DNA from: an uncultured Bacteroidales bacterium
GTDB taxonomy: Bacteria; Bacteroidota; Bacteroidia; Bacteroidales; UBA932
DNA length: 64,000 nt
Reading direction: 5' to 3'
NCBI GenBank assembly: GCA_946405435.1
Contig: CAMJHF010000009.1
Location: 41,188-105,187 of the forward strand
Shown here piece by piece: positions 60,950 through 64,000 of the stretch. Each line of letters starts with the position of its first letter. Position 1 is the first letter of the stretch. Below the pieces are notes generated by a model. The model searched no databases. It saw nothing but the letters and a program-made list of their open reading frames with translations, and had not been told where the DNA came from. The position numbers and the translations under genes were made by a program.

Positions 60950-60957
60950 TAAATTTG
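60950..60957 (+). promoter_or_regulatory. -7 box (TAAATTTG) for the LacI-family regulator
   Basis: Matches TAnnTTTG, 8 bp before the ATG at 60966, so the transcript may be nearly leaderless. Confidence 0.55.
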
Positions 60958-60965
60958 CACTTGTT

Positions 60966-62018
60966 ATGATTCAGTCCGAAAAGCCAACGATAATGGATAT
61001 CGCCCGTATGTCCGGCCTTTCCAAGGGCACGGTGGACCGGGTGCTGCACAACCGCGGCGAAGTCTCCAAGAAGAGCTACGACAAGGTGATGGCGGTAATC
61101 AAGGAACTGGGATACGAACCCAACGTCTTCGCCTCCGCCCTTGCCAGGGGAGTGTCTCCCAGAATTGCGGTACTCATTCCGCTTCACGGCCCGGGATCGT
61201 TCTGGGAACTAGCCCTCAAGGGAATCAGCAAGGCCTCGGGAACCGTGGGGCCGCTGGGCGTCGAAACGGAGCTGTTCGAATACAATCCCAGCGATGCCGC
61301 ATCCTTCCAGGACGCCTGCAACAGGCTGATTGACAGCTCCCCGTCGGGCGTAGTCGTGGCGCCGATGTTCGGCCCGGGCACCCAGATGCTCACCGCCGAG
61401 CTCCGGTCCCGTTCCATCCCGTACGTTTTCTTCGACACCAAGCAGGATGAGGATGGATACCTGGCCTACTATGGCCTGCCCGAGTACAAGAGCGGATATC
61501 TTTGCGCCGACCAGCTTACCGTCGACCGGAGTGCCTCGGAGGTGCTCGTGGTCCGTGTCAAGCGCGACCCTTTCCGGCAGTCGGACCCCACGGTCATCCG
61601 CCGTGCCGGCTTCTTGGACTACATGAACGAACACTACCCGGACTGTATCGTGAGGAGTCTTTTCATAGACCCGGACGACCCGGTGCGCACCGACCAGGAG
61701 CTCGATTACTTCTTCGAGGCCTTTCCCGGCACCACGCACGTGGCTATGTTCAACTCCCGAATCTATTTGATAGTCCCTTGGCTGGAGCGCCATCCGGCGC
61801 AGATCCGCAGGGTGGTTGGATTCGACAATCTCACCGCCAACATGAACGCCCTGGCAAGGGGGACTGTGTCGGCGCTGATCGCACAGCATCCCGACGAGCA
61901 GGTGGCCATGGGCATACAGGCGCTGTTCGACTACATCGTCCTTGGCAAGAAGCCGGCCCGCAGGGACAACTTCATGCATATGGACATCCTCACCCGCTAC
62001 AATATCGAGTATTATTGA
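60966..62018 (+). CDS. LacI-family transcriptional regulator of the pectin locus
   Basis: A 350-aa regulator. The N-terminal helix-turn-helix TIMDIARMSGLSKGTVDRVLHNRGEVS is LacI-type, although the serine-rich recognition helix has GTVDRVL in place of the more usual STVSRVL. A periplasmic-binding-protein-like sensor follows (RIAVLIPLHGPGSFW, GVVVAPMFGP, VVGFDNLTANMNALA). It is divergent from the pectin locus with two operators between, so it probably represses that locus and itself until a uronate-derived inducer binds. The inducer is unknown. It converges on GH43 with a 7-bp overlap. Confidence 0.9.
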   Translation: MIQSEKPTIMDIARMSGLSKGTVDRVLHNRGEVSKKSYDKVMAVIKELGYEPNVFASALARGVSPRIAVLIPLHGPGSFWELALKGISKASGTVGPLGVETELFEYNPSDAASFQDACNRLIDSSPSGVVVAPMFGPGTQMLTAELRSRSIPYVFFDTKQDEDGYLAYYGLPEYKSGYLCADQLTVDRSASEVLVVRVKRDPFRQSDPTVIRRAGFLDYMNEHYPDCIVRSLFIDPDDPVRTDQELDYFFEAFPGTTHVAMFNSRIYLIVPWLERHPAQIRRVVGFDNLTANMNALARGTVSALIAQHPDEQVAMGIQALFDYIVLGKKPARRDNFMHMDILTRYNIEYY

Positions 62019-63772
62019 GTCCTGACCTCAAGGTCCTCGACGTCCAGCCAGCCGCCGTCGTTGCAGGCTGCGGTCCTATTGCAGAAGAAGCCCCATTTTG
62101 CTCCTGTCCACCGGCCGGGAACGGCCGTAAAGGGCTGACCGGCAGGAATGTACCTTTTGCCGTTCAAGCTGTAGCTGAATCGGCATATGGCATCGGGGAC
62201 ATTGCCTTTGACAGCCCTCGGCTCAACTTCCAGCTTTACGAATACTGTGGTTTCGAGTTTGTCGGGATACTTGACGGAAGGCACGGAACGGGACTCGAGC
62301 GGAAATCTCTGTGGGGACCTGGTCCACTTGAGCGCAGCCAGCTTCGAGCACTGCTCGGAACTCCCTTTGCCGGCATCGATGCAGAGTATCCATTCCAGCG
62401 TTGCGCCGTTTTCGGACGCCGTGAGCCTTAGCCCGGCGTAATCCTCGCCGGATACCGTGAAGCCGGCCGTTTCCGAAGTGCGCGGGTTGTGGCGGAAGGT
62501 CAGTTTAGCCGTTATGGAGGACCTTTCTGCGGGGAATTTCTGCTGAAGCAGATTGGGACAGTCCCAAAGGTTCCGGCTGTCGGGGCTTTGAAGCACGCTG
62601 TAGAGTCTTACTCCTCCGTCGGGCAGGGCATAATGCCAGAAGGGGAGAGGCACGGCAGGATACTGCCATTCATGCGGGAGTCCATAAGGTGTTGCACTCC
62701 AGTCGCAGCCGTAGACTTTGTCCGGGTTTGACGGGCTGGCGGCGGCTGGACTGCCGGAGGTGGAAGGATTGACGATGGTGGATGGACTGCTGGCGGTTGT
62801 CGGATTGCCGATGGCGGCTGGACTGCCGGAGGTGTAGGCAGGCGCGGTATGCTGGCTGACCGGTTTGCCGTAGCCCTTGCCGGTGTCTTCTCCTATCACG
62901 GGCCACCCGTCGGCGGTCCATTTCATCGGCTGCAGGTGGACGATGCGTCCGTAAGCGCCCTTGTCCTGAAAATGGATGAACCAGTCTTCGTCCGCGGCGG
63001 TATGCACCCATGCACCCTGATGAGGACCGTTGATTTCTGTTCCTGCTTCAGCGAGGACGATCCTTTCTTCCCACGGACCGTCGGGGCGGCTGCTTCGCAG
63101 TACTGTCTGCCAGCCGGTAGCGACACCTCCGGCAGGGGCGAAGATGTAGTACATACCGTCCCGCTTGTAGAACTTGGTGCCCTCTATGGTGGGCTGGGTG
63201 TCGTGGCCGTCGTAGATTATGCGTGAAGGCCCTGTGAGCGAGGTGCCATCGGGGGACATGGGGGCCAGCAGTATGACGCTCTTGAGCCCTGCGCGCGAGC
63301 CGGCCAGGGCATGGGAGAGCCAGGCCCTGCCATCATCGTCCCAAAGGGGGCACGGGTCGATGAAGCCCTTGCCGCGGACAAGCCATACGGGGGCTTCCCA
63401 GCGCCCGCGCGGATCCTTGGTGCGGACCATGAAGATGCCGCGGTCCGGGTCGCCGACAAAGATGTAGAACCAGCCGTCGAGATATCGAATGGCCGGCGCC
63501 CACACGCCTTCGCCCGGCTTCAGGGGAGCTTCGTAGTCTATCAGGGCACTGCCGACTAACGTCCAGTGTACCAGGTCGTTAGAGTGCAGTATCGGCAGCC
63601 CCGGAAAGCAGTTGAACGACGACGCAGTCATCCAAAACCCGTCCGGCGCCGTGCACACATCCGGATCACTGTAATCCATGTGTAAAACAGGATTGGTATA
63701 TCGCTCCTGCTCCTGCGCCCTCCCGGCAAACGAAGAAACCAGAAGAAAAATAACTATGAAAAACCGCCTCAT
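62012..63772 (-). CDS. GH43-family glycoside hydrolase with Ser/Pro/Thr linker
   Basis: A 586-aa exported enzyme. The five-blade propeller covers about residues 22-300: HMDYSDPDVCTAPDGFWMTASS with the base aspartate, VWAPAIRYLDGWFYIFVG, FIDPCPLWDDDGRAWLSHA and EGTKFYKRDGMYYIFAPAGG. A repetitive Ser/Pro/Thr linker (about 308-345) leads to a DUF1349-like beta sandwich. GH43 enzymes cut arabinan, xylan or galactan side chains; in this locus pectin side chains are likely. The ATG at 63772 lies 22 bp after a TATATTTG box, so it is preferred over an ATG 12 codons upstream. Confidence 0.9.
   Translation of the reverse strand: MRRFFIVIFLLVSSFAGRAQEQERYTNPVLHMDYSDPDVCTAPDGFWMTASSFNCFPGLPILHSNDLVHWTLVGSALIDYEAPLKPGEGVWAPAIRYLDGWFYIFVGDPDRGIFMVRTKDPRGRWEAPVWLVRGKGFIDPCPLWDDDGRAWLSHALAGSRAGLKSVILLAPMSPDGTSLTGPSRIIYDGHDTQPTIEGTKFYKRDGMYYIFAPAGGVATGWQTVLRSSRPDGPWEERIVLAEAGTEINGPHQGAWVHTAADEDWFIHFQDKGAYGRIVHLQPMKWTADGWPVIGEDTGKGYGKPVSQHTAPAYTSGSPAAIGNPTTASSPSTIVNPSTSGSPAAASPSNPDKVYGCDWSATPYGLPHEWQYPAVPLPFWHYALPDGGVRLYSVLQSPDSRNLWDCPNLLQQKFPAERSSITAKLTFRHNPRTSETAGFTVSGEDYAGLRLTASENGATLEWILCIDAGKGSSEQCSKLAALKWTRSPQRFPLESRSVPSVKYPDKLETTVFVKLEVEPRAVKGNVPDAICRFSYSLNGKRYIPAGQPFTAVPGRWTGAKWGFFCNRTAACNDGGWLDVEDLEVRTQ
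62741..62833 (-). repeat. Minisatellite in the GH43 linker
   Basis: A 21-bp sequence, GGCGGCTGGACTGCCGGAGG plus T on the plus strand, occurs at 62741-62761 and again at 62813-62833, 72 bp apart. Degenerate related units lie between them. It codes a Gly/Ser/Pro/Ala/Thr linker with two TSGSPAA copies 24 residues apart, and keeps the frame. Confidence 0.75.
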
Positions 63773-63794
63773 CAGCAATAGTTTAATATCTTGC

Positions 63795-63802
63795 CAAATA
63801 TA
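63795..63802 (-). promoter_or_regulatory. -7 box (TATATTTG) for GH43
   Basis: Matches TAnnTTTG on the minus strand, 22 bp before the ATG at 63772. It lies within a possible longer reading frame, which argues against the upstream start. Confidence 0.55.
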
Positions 63803-63807
63803 CATCA

Positions 63808-64000
63808 TTATTCCGAAATATCTCCCATTTCCCCCTCCGGGATCGGTGTGCCCGTATCCACTTTCATTTTTACTTTTACTCTCACTCTCATTCCCACTTC
63901 CGCTTCCGCTTCCACTTCAGCTTCCATTTCCGCTTCCATTTCCTCTTCCTCTTCCTCTTCCTCTTCCTCTTCCTCTTCCTCTTCCTCTTCCTCTTCCTCT
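63808..64000 (-). CDS. Possible 3' end of a protein with a poly-Glu tail
   Basis: On the minus strand a frame enters from beyond the window and stops with TAA at 63808-63810. It reads a run of glutamates, then alternating Glu with Met, Ala or Val, then VRVKVKMKV and DTGTPIPEGEMGDISE. The simple repeat has no stop in any frame, so openness there means little; only about 20 final codons look non-repetitive. It may be a genuine acidic C-terminal tail or non-coding repeat. Confidence 0.3.
   Translation of the reverse strand, partial: EEEEEEEEEEEEEEEEEEEEMEAEMEAEVEAEAEVGMRVRVKVKMKVDTGTPIPEGEMGDISE
63862..64000. repeat. Hexanucleotide array, degenerate then perfect (TTCCTC)n
   Basis: From about 63862 the sequence becomes a degenerate 6-bp periodic array of pyrimidine-rich units (CACTTC, CGCTTC, CATTTC and similar). 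From 63940 to the window end it is about ten perfect TTCCTC copies. It runs past the window edge. Confidence 0.92.

Noticed and set aside
61502..62431. Plus-strand frame of 309 codons overlapping the LacI-family gene
   Set aside because: Overlaps the regulator in another frame and then GH43; Arg/Pro/His-rich shadow content.
1..64000. tRNA, rRNA, CRISPR, prophage or insertion sequence
   Set aside because: The gaps are short and none shows cloverleaf, spacer-repeat or transposase signals on reading.

Overview
This 64-kb window comes from a Bacteroidota genome, most likely order Bacteroidales and rather GC-rich for that group. The evidence is a SusC/SusD pair with a SusE-position lipoprotein, FimA/Mfa2-type fimbrial lipoproteins, a long SecA ending in a zinc-binding tail, a bactofilin, many lipobox signal peptides, and promoters with the Bacteroidota -7 box TAnnTTTG. 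I cannot assign a genus from sequence alone. I found no rRNA, tRNA, CRISPR array, insertion sequence or phage gene.

Left part (1-12.2 kb). A truncated DUF616-like glycosyltransferase faces two family 2 glycosyltransferases. secA is divergent from these and overlaps a bactofilin gene. The bactofilin terminator lies inside the coding sequence of a convergent zinc-ribbon gene. Next come ssb and three lipoproteins that look like a FimA-type subunit, an Mfa2/FimB-type anchor and a large DUF4906-type protein, then a convergent arginase-family gene.

Central part (12.2-29.1 kb). An unknown 154-aa protein, lipoate-protein ligase, gcvT, gcvH, gcvPA, gcvPB, a periplasmic metallophosphoesterase and an SDR oxidoreductase read rightward to a GC-rich terminator. 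The ligase can charge GcvH, so the cluster carries its own cofactor attachment. Facing it is a histidine-degradation operon, ftcD-hutU-hutH-hutI. Both clusters feed one-carbon units into tetrahydrofolate. A YitT-family membrane protein, endonuclease III and a duplicated-domain lipoprotein follow.

Right part (29.1-63.8 kb) is a pectin (homogalacturonan) utilisation locus. From the GH28 gene at 60842 down to eda at 29135, every gene lies on the minus strand, mostly with overlaps or gaps under 20 bp. It holds GH28, a CE12-CE8 fusion, GH105, two PL1 pectate lyases, SusC, SusD, a SusE-position beta-helix lipoprotein, the hexuronate transporter ExuT, and the full intracellular route: UxaC-UxaB-UxaA for galacturonate, KduI-KduD for unsaturated uronate, then KdgK and Eda to pyruvate and glyceraldehyde 3-phosphate. 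A divergent LacI-family regulator is separated from GH28 by two tandem 20-bp operator-like palindromes that sit over the expected -33 positions of both promoters. A GH43 enzyme is convergent with the regulator.

The most unusual part lies between uxaA and uxaB. Three large lipoproteins, each with the same fimbrillin-like N-terminal domain, stand in tandem, and each is preceded by a tiny reading frame of 43-57 codons. The three tiny peptides share a Y-x-x-P-x5-K-x(6,7)-L-x2-S pattern. I suggest this as an undescribed small-protein/lipoprotein cassette. A 19-bp inverted repeat pair lies in the only sizeable gap of this block. The window ends in a (TTCCTC)n array that may encode a poly-glutamate tail on the minus strand.
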